The notes under the pieces were generated by a model. It searched no databases, was not told the origin of the DNA, and worked only from the letters and a program-made list of their open reading frames with translations. 37,697 bases of DNA, taken from CAYLHB01 sp964383505 (lineage in GTDB: Bacteria > Patescibacteriota > Minisyncoccia > Phycocordibacterales > UBA12088). The stretch is taken from assembly GCA_964383505.1 (NCBI GenBank), contig CAYLHB010000007.1, positions 1 to 37,697 on the forward strand. The letters are read 5' to 3'. The position numbers and the translations under genes are program-made. This document shows, in pieces, positions 15,734-23,752 of this stretch. Position 1 is the first letter of the stretch. Every line of letters begins with the position of its first letter.

Positions 15734-16968
15734 GATGGTGATGATGTCGGCGCAAAGGTACGCACAACACGTTCGTACATCATAATACATTTCCGCGCCG
15801 CAGTTCTCCACAGCTGTCGCCGCGCCTCTGCTCCACCCTCTGCACGTAGTACCTCACGCAGTGGCGGGTACGTGAGAATACCAAGTATCTTGTTTGCCAT
15901 CTCGTCGGTGTCCCAGAAATCAACGCGGAGCGCGCTCCGCACAACTTCCGACACCCCCGACTGCCTGCTTAAGAGCACGGGCGTGCCGTTGAGGAGCGCC
16001 TCAAGGGGCACAATGCCGAACGGCTCCGACACGGAGGGCATCACAACCACATCCGCGAGCCGGTACAAGCGCGAGAGCTCGTTGCCACGGGTAAAGCCCG
16101 CGAAGAGCACCTTGTCGGCAATCCCAAGGTACGCCGCATCGTTTATGATTTGCCGCTCCATGTCGCCGGAACCGGCAACCACAAATATGGCATTCGGGCG
16201 GTACTCGAGGACCTTCTTCGCCGCGCGCAGAAAATAGTCGGGTCCCTTCTGCATGGTGAGGCGTCCCACAAACAGCACCACCCCCCACCCGTGCTCCTTG
16301 AGGCGATCGAGTGAGTCGTAGGGGATGTGGTGCACAGCGGTATCATCGGGGTCTATCCCGTTGTGCACCACCACCACCTTCTCGGGCGCAACCCCATACC
16401 GCTCAATGATGATGCCACGCGTGTACTCGGACACCGCCACCACAAGGTCGGCCTCATGCATGCCACGCCGTTCGATGTCGTAGACGTTCTGATTCACGCT
16501 CCCAAATCCGGTGCGATCAAACTCGGTCGCATGCACATGGACCACGAGCGGAAGCCCCGTCACCTCCTTGGCGGCAATACCCGCAGGAAACGAAAGCCAG
16601 TCGTGCGCATGAATTACGTCCGCACGCTCCGCGAGCGCGACGAACGGGGCGCGCGCGGCGTACGCCAAGACCTCATCGTAGAGCGACGGGCCGTAGTGGA
16701 GTTCGGGAAACTTTCCGCGCAGAAATGCGAGCCGCTCCTCGGTGATGTAGCCAGACGCAAACTGCTCCGCTTGCTCTCCCGTCAAGAGGTGCGCCTCGTC
16801 GGCAAACCGAAACGTACACCCCGGTAAGCCCACAGGCATCCTGCGCGGAAGCACGAACGCTACGTCCGTACCCTCCGCAATGAGTGCCCTCGCAAGCCCA
16901 TAGCAGGCTACTCCAAGACCACCGCTATTATGCGGGGGAAACTCCCACCCATACATGAGCACTCTCAT
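15730..16968 (-). CDS. GT4 glycosyltransferase, glycogen-synthase-like
   Basis: 412 residues from 16968 (MRVLMYGWEFPPHNSGGLG). The GT-B fold is clear: an N-terminal GGLG donor loop, VIHAHDW, then in the C-terminal half VVVVHNGIDP, LFVGRLTMQKGPDYFLRA and the nucleotide-sugar motif SVSEPFGIVPLEAL, with the E(x7)E pair. The WEFPPHNSGGLG start is typical of GT4 glycogen/starch-synthase relatives that use ADP- or UDP-glucose. As first gene of the alpha-glucan cluster it is the likely polymer-making enzyme. A frame up to 17058 is open but has no conserved residues. Confidence 0.93.
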   Translation of the reverse strand: MRVLMYGWEFPPHNSGGLGVACYGLARALIAEGTDVAFVLPRRMPVGLPGCTFRFADEAHLLTGEQAEQFASGYITEERLAFLRGKFPELHYGPSLYDEVLAYAARAPFVALAERADVIHAHDWLSFPAGIAAKEVTGLPLVVHVHATEFDRTGFGSVNQNVYDIERRGMHEADLVVAVSEYTRGIIIERYGVAPEKVVVVHNGIDPDDTAVHHIPYDSLDRLKEHGWGVVLFVGRLTMQKGPDYFLRAAKKVLEYRPNAIFVVAGSGDMERQIINDAAYLGIADKVLFAGFTRGNELSRLYRLADVVVMPSVSEPFGIVPLEALLNGTPVLLSRQSGVSEVVRSALRVDFWDTDEMANKILGILTYPPLREVLRAEGGAEARRQLWRTAARKCIMMYERVVRTFAPTSSPS

Positions 16969-17036
16969 TGTGGTGTGCGGTACCGACGCACCACCACATA
17001 ACCAAAAACGCGGTGGTGCGCACGAGATACGTCTCC

Positions 17037-17042
17037 AGTATA
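17037..17042 (-). promoter_or_regulatory. candidate -10 for the alpha-glucan operon
   Basis: TATACT on the minus strand lies 68 nt before the GT4 start. No good -35 is seen. A hairpin (AAGCCA and TGGCTT around a T-rich loop, 17050-17070) lies just upstream. Confidence 0.3.
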
Positions 17043-17099
17043 CCCCACAAGCCACCAAAAAAATGGCTTACCATGTGCATAACTCGGCTTTGCGCGGAG

Positions 17100-19622
17100 C
17101 TACACCACCCTCCAACCCTTTGCGAGGAGCTCCTCGGCCTTTTTGTACTTCATTTCTTTGGTCTCGGTGCCATTGGTGACGCGCACCGTGTCATTTCTCC
17201 CGAACTTTCGCTCGCCTCGGGCAAGTACCCGCGCGGTTGTGCCCGACGTCACGTTCATACTCGCTTCCTGCGCCACTTTGCTGTCGCGCTTCATCTCCTC
17301 CTCCTCCTTCACGAGCGCACCCTGTCCGAGTTTGGGGATTGACTCCGCAACCTGTGCCGCGATACCCTCCTCAAGAAGACGGTACATGCGAAGTCCCTCC
17401 TTGCGGTACTCGATGAGCGGGTCGCGCTGACCGTACGCGCGCAGATTCACCGATGAGCGCAGGTGATCCATCGCCTCAAGGTGCTCAAGCCAAAACACAT
17501 CAATGGTCTGCAAAAGGAGGCGCCGCAGGACCGCAAAAAACTCCTCTTCTCCGAGTGTGGTGCGTCGCTCCTCGATCGCACGTGCCACTGTGTCACCGGT
17601 GAGACCCGCGAGGTACTTCTCGAGCTCGTCGCGCTCGCCGAGGAGTATCGCGCGCCTCCGCGTGTAGAGCGCGGCGCGCTGGTGATTCAAGACATCATCG
17701 TACGCGAGCACGCGCTTCCGCGCATCGAAGTTGAAACCCTCAATCCGTTTCTGCGCGGTCTCAAGCGAACGGGTGATCATGCCATGCACAATCGGCTCAT
17801 CCTCAGAGGGAGTGGCTTTCGTCATAACGCTCCGTATCATGCTGTTGTTTCCAAACACCCGCATGAGGTGGTCGTCGAGCGACACAAAAAACTGCGTCTC
17901 GCCCGGGTCCCCTTGACGGCCCGCGCGCCCACGTAGCTGGTTGTCGATACGCCGAGCCTCATGCCGTTCGGTGCCGAGCACAAACAACCCCCCAAGACCC
18001 TTCACCTCCTCGTACGCCTCTTTCGTGGAGGGGTTGCCACCGAGCTTGATGTCAACCCCGCGTCCCGCCATGTTGGTTGCGATGGTGACCGTGCCTTTGC
18101 GCCCCGCCTGCGCGATGATTTCTCCCTCGCGCTCATGGTTCTTGGCATTCAAAAGCTCGTGGGGCACTCCTTCGCGCGCAAGGTATGCAGAGAGCTCCTC
18201 GTTCTTCTCAATTGACACGGTCCCCACCAGCACCGGCTGACCCTTCTCGTGGAGCTCGCGCACCTTCTTTGCAATCGCTTTCATCTTACCCCGCTCATTT
18301 ATAAATATAAGGTCGTTGTGATCTTTACGGGCTACCGCACGGTTAGTGGGTATTTGCACCACCGTGAGTCCGTACACACTGTAGAACTCCTCGGCGGAGG
18401 TCTCCGCGGTACCGGTCATACCCGCGAGCTTCTCATACATGCGGAAGTAGTTTTGGAAGGTGATGGAAGCGAACGTTCGGCTCTCGCGCTGGACTGGCAC
18501 GCCTTCTTTTGCCTCAACCGCCTGGTGGAGACCCTCGCTCCACCGCCGCCCTGGTTGCATGCGACCGGTAAACTCATCAACAATCACGACCTCTCCGTCA
18601 CGCACCACGTAGTGACGGTCTCGCTCAAAGAGGGCTTTCGCGCGCACCGCGGTTTCGAGGTGGTGCACGTACTTGATACCGGCGTCGGTGTAGATGTTCT
18701 CCACGCCAAGCGCCTGCTCCGCCTTTTCAATACCCGCACTTGTGAGCTGTATCGCGCGCAGTTTCTCGTCCACGGTGTAGTCGGTATCCTTCTCAAGTGT
18801 GCCCGCGATGCGCGCAAACCTGTCGTAGAGGTCGTCGGACGTAGCCGCGGGAGCGGAAATGATGAGTGGCGTGCGTGCCTCGTCAATGAGGACCGAATCC
18901 ACCTCGTCGATAATCGCGAAGTGGTGCCCGCGCTGGCGGAGGTTCTCCACCTCATACTCGATGTTGTCGCGCAGGTAGTCAAACCCAAACTCGTTGTTCG
19001 TACCGTACGTGATGTCGGCTGCGTACGCTTCTTGCCGAGAGGTGGGTCGAAGAAACTCATACTGCACCTTAAACGAACCTGTCTCATCGCGTGCTCTGTC
19101 TTCTTCGGAACCCTCGCGATGCGCCGGGTCGTAGAGGAATGTCGCTTGAGAGTTCACCACACCCACAGAAAGCCCGAGCGCGGTGTACACGCCTCCCATC
19201 CACACCGCATCGCGCCTTGCAAGGTAGTCGTTGACCGTGATGACATGCACCCCTTTGCCGGTTAGCGCGTTTAAGTAGACAGGGAGTGTCGCCACGAGCG
19301 TCTTTCCCTCACCCGTGCGCATCTCCGCGATACCCCGCTCATGGAGCACGATGCCCCCCATAAGCTGTACATCGTAGTGGCGCTCACCGAGCACCCTCCG
19401 TGCCGCCTCACGTGTGACCGCAAACGCCTCGGGGAGGAGGTCGTCCACCGTCTCTCCCGCACGCAGGCGCACCTTGAACGCCTCGGTTTTTGCGCGTAGC
19501 TCCTCATCTGTAAGTCCCATGAGTGCTGACTCGTGGCCGTTTATACGCGCTACACGCTCCGAAAGGTCGCGTAGGCGCGCCATATTCGCCCGCTCCTCAA
19601 ACACACGTCGCAGTGAAAACAT
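17100..19622 (-). CDS. secA: Preprotein translocase ATPase SecA
   Basis: Motor of the Sec pathway, 840 residues. DEAD motor 1 has MRTGEGKTLVATLP (Walker A) and IIDEVDSVLIDEARTPLIIS (Walker B). The preprotein-binding domain and motor 2 include LVGTVSIEKNEELS, TNMAGRGVDIKLGG and RGRAGRQGDPG, and the two-helix finger region follows. The usual C-terminal zinc-binding SEC-C tail is absent; instead there is a Lys-rich end (KYKKAEELLAKGWRVV). There is no near Shine-Dalgarno; TAAAAT ends 6 nt before the ATG. secE is at 30703; secY is not in the window. Confidence 0.98.
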   Translation of the reverse strand: MFSLRRVFEERANMARLRDLSERVARINGHESALMGLTDEELRAKTEAFKVRLRAGETVDDLLPEAFAVTREAARRVLGERHYDVQLMGGIVLHERGIAEMRTGEGKTLVATLPVYLNALTGKGVHVITVNDYLARRDAVWMGGVYTALGLSVGVVNSQATFLYDPAHREGSEEDRARDETGSFKVQYEFLRPTSRQEAYAADITYGTNNEFGFDYLRDNIEYEVENLRQRGHHFAIIDEVDSVLIDEARTPLIISAPAATSDDLYDRFARIAGTLEKDTDYTVDEKLRAIQLTSAGIEKAEQALGVENIYTDAGIKYVHHLETAVRAKALFERDRHYVVRDGEVVIVDEFTGRMQPGRRWSEGLHQAVEAKEGVPVQRESRTFASITFQNYFRMYEKLAGMTGTAETSAEEFYSVYGLTVVQIPTNRAVARKDHNDLIFINERGKMKAIAKKVRELHEKGQPVLVGTVSIEKNEELSAYLAREGVPHELLNAKNHEREGEIIAQAGRKGTVTIATNMAGRGVDIKLGGNPSTKEAYEEVKGLGGLFVLGTERHEARRIDNQLRGRAGRQGDPGETQFFVSLDDHLMRVFGNNSMIRSVMTKATPSEDEPIVHGMITRSLETAQKRIEGFNFDARKRVLAYDDVLNHQRAALYTRRRAILLGERDELEKYLAGLTGDTVARAIEERRTTLGEEEFFAVLRRLLLQTIDVFWLEHLEAMDHLRSSVNLRAYGQRDPLIEYRKEGLRMYRLLEEGIAAQVAESIPKLGQGALVKEEEEMKRDSKVAQEASMNVTSGTTARVLARGERKFGRNDTVRVTNGTETKEMKYKKAEELLAKGWRVV

Positions 19623-19628
19623 GGCGGA

Positions 19629-19634
19629 ATTTTA
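19629..19634 (-). promoter_or_regulatory. -10 element of secA, leaderless start
   Basis: TAAAAT on the minus strand with exactly 6 nt to the secA ATG at 19622 and no Shine-Dalgarno. Confidence 0.45.
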
Positions 19635-19792
19635 GCATGTTTTATGGTACCCAGGTAGTAGCTTATATGGTACGACACCTACGTATGCGGTTGACTGAGC
19701 TTCGAGGCATAGTGGAGCACTGCCCTTCCGCGACATCGAGTATGGTGTGGACAAGCGAGCGACGAAGAAACTCGACCCCCGCATCGTCATAC

Positions 19793-19820
19793 AAAAAACA
19801 AACCGCGCACGGCGGTTTGT
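19793..19820 (-). terminator. intrinsic terminator of the small Lys/Ala-rich gene
   Basis: Minus strand: stem ACAAACCGC with GCGGTTTGT and a 4-nt loop, followed by T6. It starts about 25 nt after the stop of the gene at 19846-19920. A T-rich run on the other side makes it partly bidirectional. Confidence 0.85.
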
Positions 19821-19845
19821 TTTATTCTCCAAAGAGCTGAGAAGA

Positions 19846-19920
19846 CTATCGCTTCTTTGTCTTCTTCGCTGCCTTCTTTTTAGGTGCAGCCTTTTTAGCT
19901 GCTTTTTTCTTTGCTGGCAT
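19846..19920 (-). CDS. 24-residue Lys/Ala-rich histone-like peptide
   Basis: The minus-strand frame ATG at 19920 to TAG at 19846 encodes MPAKKKAAKKAAPKKKAAKK followed by TKKR: 13 Lys plus 1 Arg and 8 Ala in 24 residues, with no acidic residue. It resembles the H1-like tails seen elsewhere in this window (residues 1-30 of the protein at 14101-14466), but stands alone. Its own strong terminator directly downstream, and separation from murB and secA, support a real short transcript. A weak -10 (TATCTA) lies about 16 nt before the ATG. Likely role: nucleic-acid binding and compaction, inferred from composition only. Confidence 0.65.
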   Translation of the reverse strand: MPAKKKAAKKAAPKKKAAKKTKKR

Positions 19921-20119
19921 GGTAGCGTGTGTTGTTTAGATAATGCTGACGACTCCGACCAAAAACTTTTTCTTGTAATCGAAAAAATTTTTTCAAGTCA
20001 TCGCAATGCATCCATTATCAAACACTTCACGCGACACAACAATGCATACAACAAAATGCGTGTGGATAAGTAATTACGAAAATATTCTTTGTTACGCGCA
20101 CTTCCGTACATGTAACTAA

Positions 20120-21151
20120 TTAAATAATTGTTGCATCAATCTGTATGCTACGTACCTCGCGCTCAAGGAGTACTCCGGTTTTCTCCTGTACATCGTGCGC
20201 CACCTCATCCGCAAACGTGAGGAGCTCCCTTGTGGTCCCTCCGCCGTAGTGGACGAGGACCAACGGCTGTATCGCCCACGTGCCCACGGTACCGCGCCGC
20301 ACCCCTTTCCATCCGCACCGCTCGAGCAAAAATGCTGCAGGCACCTTTACATGGCCCTCACCCGCCGGAAAGCTCGGTACGTCTGCACACCTCGTCTGGA
20401 GCGTCACGAACGCATCGAGTGAGAGCGTGGGGTTCTTGAAAAACGAGCCTGCGGTGCCCACCTTCGAGAGATCGGGAAACTTGCCCGTGCGAATAGCGAT
20501 GATTGCCTCGCGTACCTCATGAAGTGTAGGCTCGGCACCCTCACCAAAACGCACCGCGAGGTCCTTGTACCGGAGCATGGGTTTCGGGGTGAAAGAGAGG
20601 AGAAAGGCAACCCTCGTGATGATGAGGTGTACGCCCTCGTGCTTGAAGAACGAGTCACGATAGCCAAACGCACACGCAGGCGCATAGAACCGCCGCACCT
20701 CATCACAAGAAGGGTCGTATACCTCCACCCATAGAATGGTGTCTTTCACCTCAACACCGTAGGCCCCTACATTCTGTATAGGCGTCGCACCCACGCTCCC
20801 GGGTATGAGTGAGAGGTTTTCGAGCCCCCAGAGCCCATGTGCTACGGTGTCGGCCACGAGCACATCCCACGACTCGCCCGCACCCGCAATGACGCACACC
20901 GTCTCGGGGCTCACCTCCTCGTACGTGATACCTTGAAGCGCAGGGTGGACCACCAGTGCGTCAACGCCCCTGTCCGACACGAGCACGTTCGACCCACCCC
21001 CAAGAAGCACGAGGGGCACCGCACGCGTGCGCGCCTCGTAATGCGCGACACGCAGCTCTTCTACAGAGGTTGCACTGCAAAAGTACCGCGCGGGGCCACC
21101 GAGCTTGAAGGTGGTTTTCGGCGCGAGCGGCTCGTCGGTGAGGATATCCAT
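20120..21151 (-). CDS. murB: UDP-N-acetylenolpyruvoylglucosamine reductase
   Basis: FAD-dependent second step of UDP-MurNAc synthesis for peptidoglycan. 343 residues from 21151 (MDILTDEPLAPKTTFKLGGP). FAD-binding signatures are LLGGGSNVLVSDRG and SLIPGSVGATPIQNVGAYG; FGYRDSFFK carries the Tyr and Ser region. The extra loop between the Tyr and the C-terminal domain, and the overall length, fit type I (E. coli-like) MurB. The C-terminal catalytic region is GTAGSFFKNP, with the Ser proton donor in a family pattern. It starts 5 bp after the AbrB-like gene, so the two are co-transcribed. A frame up to 21229 overlaps the AbrB gene and is not the start. Confidence 0.96.
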   Translation of the reverse strand: MDILTDEPLAPKTTFKLGGPARYFCSATSVEELRVAHYEARTRAVPLVLLGGGSNVLVSDRGVDALVVHPALQGITYEEVSPETVCVIAGAGESWDVLVADTVAHGLWGLENLSLIPGSVGATPIQNVGAYGVEVKDTILWVEVYDPSCDEVRRFYAPACAFGYRDSFFKHEGVHLIITRVAFLLSFTPKPMLRYKDLAVRFGEGAEPTLHEVREAIIAIRTGKFPDLSKVGTAGSFFKNPTLSLDAFVTLQTRCADVPSFPAGEGHVKVPAAFLLERCGWKGVRRGTVGTWAIQPLVLVHYGGGTTRELLTFADEVAHDVQEKTGVLLEREVRSIQIDATII

Positions 21152-21156
21152 GGACA

Positions 21157-21333
21157 CTACCGCTTCCAGTCGGAGATGACGAGTGTCTTCCCCTTCTTCA
21201 CCACACGCACCTTCTGCTTCTCCTTCCACCTAAGCTCGCGTACGAGGTCGATCGGGATGGTAACCGCAATAGAGAGACCGCCGAGCTTCACGAGCTTGCG
21301 CACGTCTTCCGCACCTGTTTTGGGACGAGCCAT
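21157..21333 (-). CDS. AbrB/SpoVT-like transcription regulator, 58 residues
   Basis: ATG at 21333 to TAG at 21157 encodes 58 residues beginning MARPKTGAEDVRKLVKLGG. The middle, SIAVTIPIDLVRELRWKEKQ, followed by VRVVKKGKTLVISDW, is the swapped-hairpin AbrB pattern (S-x-x-V-T-IP-x-x-L-R-x-L-W-x-x-x-x-x-V-x-V). Such dimers bind palindromic AT-rich sites. It sits 5 bp upstream of murB and directly downstream of two perfect 10-bp palindromes, so autoregulation with control of murB is likely. It could also be the antitoxin half of a module, but no toxin gene is adjacent. Confidence 0.88.
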   Translation of the reverse strand: MARPKTGAEDVRKLVKLGGLSIAVTIPIDLVRELRWKEKQKVRVVKKGKTLVISDWKR

Positions 21334-21338
21334 AAAGA

Positions 21339-21375
21339 ATTACGTAATCTATTACGTAATTACTTTCGTAATTAC
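21339..21375 (-). promoter_or_regulatory. tandem palindromic operator upstream of the abrB-like gene and murB
   Basis: Two identical palindromes ATTACGTAAT (21339-21348 and 21351-21360) lie 12 bp apart, followed by a degenerate third (TCGTAATTA around 21366-21374). They fill the gap between the stop of the ligase gene and the start of the abrB-like gene, as expected for an autoregulated AbrB-type operator. Confidence 0.6.
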
Positions 21376-21379
21376 TTTT

Positions 21380-23629
21380 CTATTGTACCGCACCCCCAAG
21401 TGCCTTGCCAGCCCGGATATCCGCAATGAAGGTGTCCACCTGGGAGGTGTACTGGGGCTGTGCGGTCTTGAGCTCCGTCAACACTGCGACCGCCCGTTCC
21501 TTGTCCCCACTCGCCGCGTAGGTCGCCGAGAGTGATACCGCGAGCTGTGCGTTCTCAGGATCTTTTGTACGCTTCGCCTCGAGCACATCCGCCACAATGT
21601 CGTAGCGCTTCGCATTGGTCCACTCGCGGAGCAAGCGATCATCATCGATGCCGGCGGTCTGCCACCGCTCCGTGAGGAGATCCACCGCCTCGCGGTCCTT
21701 GCCGTTTCGTATGAGTGCGACCGCGTAAAACTTTCGCGCCTCGTCGTAGTCGGTCTGGAGCTCAAACGCGGTTTTGAACACATCGAGCGCCTTGTCATTC
21801 TCTCCTCTGGCGAGGTACGCGTCGCCAAGCTGGAAGAGTGTGAGTTGTTTATTGGGTGAGAGCTCGCGGGCTTTGAGGAGCCTGTCGAGTGCCATGTCGC
21901 CCGCGCCGGTGTTGAGGTAGAACGTACCCGCGAAGAGCTGGAGGCGCGGGGAGTTGGGGTTCCGCGCGAGCTCCTCCTCGAGTGCCGCGGCCGCCGTCGC
22001 ACGGTAGTCCTCCTTAAGGTCGTTTGGAATGTCGGGGTTACGCACGATGCCAACCGCCGCCTGTATCACCTGCTCACGCACCTCGATGCGCCCAAGCTGG
22101 TCGTACGCGAGCGCGCGCTTGAAGTACTCGAGGTTCTGCGCGGGCGCACCTCGGTCTATGAGCGCGGCGAGGAGGGACTGCGTGGTCGCGATACCCGGCC
22201 AGTTGACGAAGTAGATAAGCGCAAGTGAGACGACGAGTGCCGCCGGAAGCACACCGCTTGTGACCACCTGCTCGGGTACGTGCCTCTTTGCGAAGAGCGA
22301 CTCATTGCCCGAGGTGATACGTGCATGGAGGTACGCGAGAACGAGAATGTAGAAAATGTAGCTCGTGATGTTGTCGAACACAAACACGTTGTGGAAGGTG
22401 TACGCGGCGAAAAAGCCCGTCCAAAGCGCACGCTCGGAGAGCGTCATCTCTCCCATGTGGTTACCCCGCAAAATGTCACGCAGGCGCGAGAACGAGTACC
22501 ACCGCGTCTGTGGGTTGAGAAGCCAGAGGTGCATAAGGACTGCGACGAGGATGAGGAAGTAGGCGATTGCACCCGCAAACCCGCCCGCGATAAGCCAGTC
22601 GAAGAGGATGTTGTGGGTACGGTCAAACCACGGCTCGTCGTTGTACATGTCGGGGTTGAAGTGCCGTGCAAAGACATACTCATAGTTGTCCTGTCCGTAG
22701 CCGAGAATGGGCCGCTCCTTCACCCCCTGCCATGCCATACCCCAGTTGTCGAGACGCGCCGCGACCGTTCCCTCAACTGTCATGTCGGTGAAGCGGTTCA
22801 CGACCGGTGTGGTGCGCCCGAAATCGGTGTCTTTAATGGCGTATATGGTGCCCACCAGAATAGCAAGCACCGCGAGTGCTCCGATGGCACCCTTGCGCAG
22901 GATGGGCCTCTCGCGCTCAAAGAGCGCAATGAGCGCCGTCGCAATGATGCCGCCGCCCACGAGTCCCACCGCCGCCGAGCGCGTGAGGGTGAGCGCGAGC
23001 ACCAAAAGCTGGAGCACCACGTAGAGTGAGTACAAGAGCGCGAGCCACGGGCGGATGCGCGTACGCCGTAAGAGGAAGATAAACGCGAGAAAAATATGGA
23101 GCACGCAAAAAATCGCCAAATATATTGGATTGCCGAACGTCGCATCGAGGCGCGGCACCACCCAGAAGTCCGGCCACGCTGCAAACGAGGGCTTGAGCGC
23201 GATGAACGCCATCACCACACTCGCCCCGAGCGACGAGTACCACAGCCCATCCCACGTCTTTTCTTTCACCAGCACCGCTCCGGCAACCACGAAGTACGCA
23301 AAGAGGTGGAGGAGCGTCACGTACCCCTCCATGCGCTCGAAGTTCGACCAGAAGCTCTTGAAGGGGTATACCCCCTGCAAATCGGCGATTCCAATAACCA
23401 CAAGGAAACCTATGAATGCGGCGAGTATCCACGAGAAGCGCGGCCGGTACCTCGCGTCGAGGACAGCGAGTGCAACATAGAGCGCGAGGATGATCTCGGT
23501 TACAATGCGGAAGGTGAAGTTCTTCCCCGTGATGTAGGGAAAGAACATCGAGGTGCTCACAATAAACGGCACGATAACCGGCACGAACACAACGCCGGCG
23601 ATGATGCTGTAGCGTAGGATGTCCCGCAT
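21380..23629 (-). CDS. O-antigen-ligase-like membrane protein with TPR tail
   Basis: 749 residues from 23629 (MRDILRYSIIAGVVFVPVIV). About 11-12 transmembrane helices occupy the first 480 residues. The Wzy_C/WaaL signature is visible: LALTLTRSAAVGLVGG, then the large outer loop with LGYGQDNYEYVFARHF and WFDRTHNILFDWLIAGG (the RxHN-like catalytic loop). The last 230 residues are TPR-like repeats (QLFAGTFYLNTGAGDMALDR; LGDAYLARGENDKALDVFKT). The family polymerises or ligates glycans on the outer face, or glycosylates surface proteins. The flippase gene is divergent and only 123 bp away. A -10 (TATAGT, 23639-23644) ends 9 nt before the start. Confidence 0.9.
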   Translation of the reverse strand: MRDILRYSIIAGVVFVPVIVPFIVSTSMFFPYITGKNFTFRIVTEIILALYVALAVLDARYRPRFSWILAAFIGFLVVIGIADLQGVYPFKSFWSNFERMEGYVTLLHLFAYFVVAGAVLVKEKTWDGLWYSSLGASVVMAFIALKPSFAAWPDFWVVPRLDATFGNPIYLAIFCVLHIFLAFIFLLRRTRIRPWLALLYSLYVVLQLLVLALTLTRSAAVGLVGGGIIATALIALFERERPILRKGAIGALAVLAILVGTIYAIKDTDFGRTTPVVNRFTDMTVEGTVAARLDNWGMAWQGVKERPILGYGQDNYEYVFARHFNPDMYNDEPWFDRTHNILFDWLIAGGFAGAIAYFLILVAVLMHLWLLNPQTRWYSFSRLRDILRGNHMGEMTLSERALWTGFFAAYTFHNVFVFDNITSYIFYILVLAYLHARITSGNESLFAKRHVPEQVVTSGVLPAALVVSLALIYFVNWPGIATTQSLLAALIDRGAPAQNLEYFKRALAYDQLGRIEVREQVIQAAVGIVRNPDIPNDLKEDYRATAAAALEEELARNPNSPRLQLFAGTFYLNTGAGDMALDRLLKARELSPNKQLTLFQLGDAYLARGENDKALDVFKTAFELQTDYDEARKFYAVALIRNGKDREAVDLLTERWQTAGIDDDRLLREWTNAKRYDIVADVLEAKRTKDPENAQLAVSLSATYAASGDKERAVAVLTELKTAQPQYTSQVDTFIADIRAGKALGGAVQ

Positions 23630-23752
23630 AGTTGTGCCACTATACCACGCCCCCACCCGTAGCCCTACTTGACCTGTGGGCACAAACGGCGCACAAACAC
23701 AAGGAAGTACGCATCTGATGAGCCGTGCAGGGAAATGGTGTACGATACAATG

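Noticed and set aside
18249..19265. 338-codon plus-strand frame
   Set aside because: Antisense shadow of secA; long only because of the codon bias of the real gene. Similar shadows at 13324-13965, 22280-23029 and 31472-32569 were dropped for the same reason.
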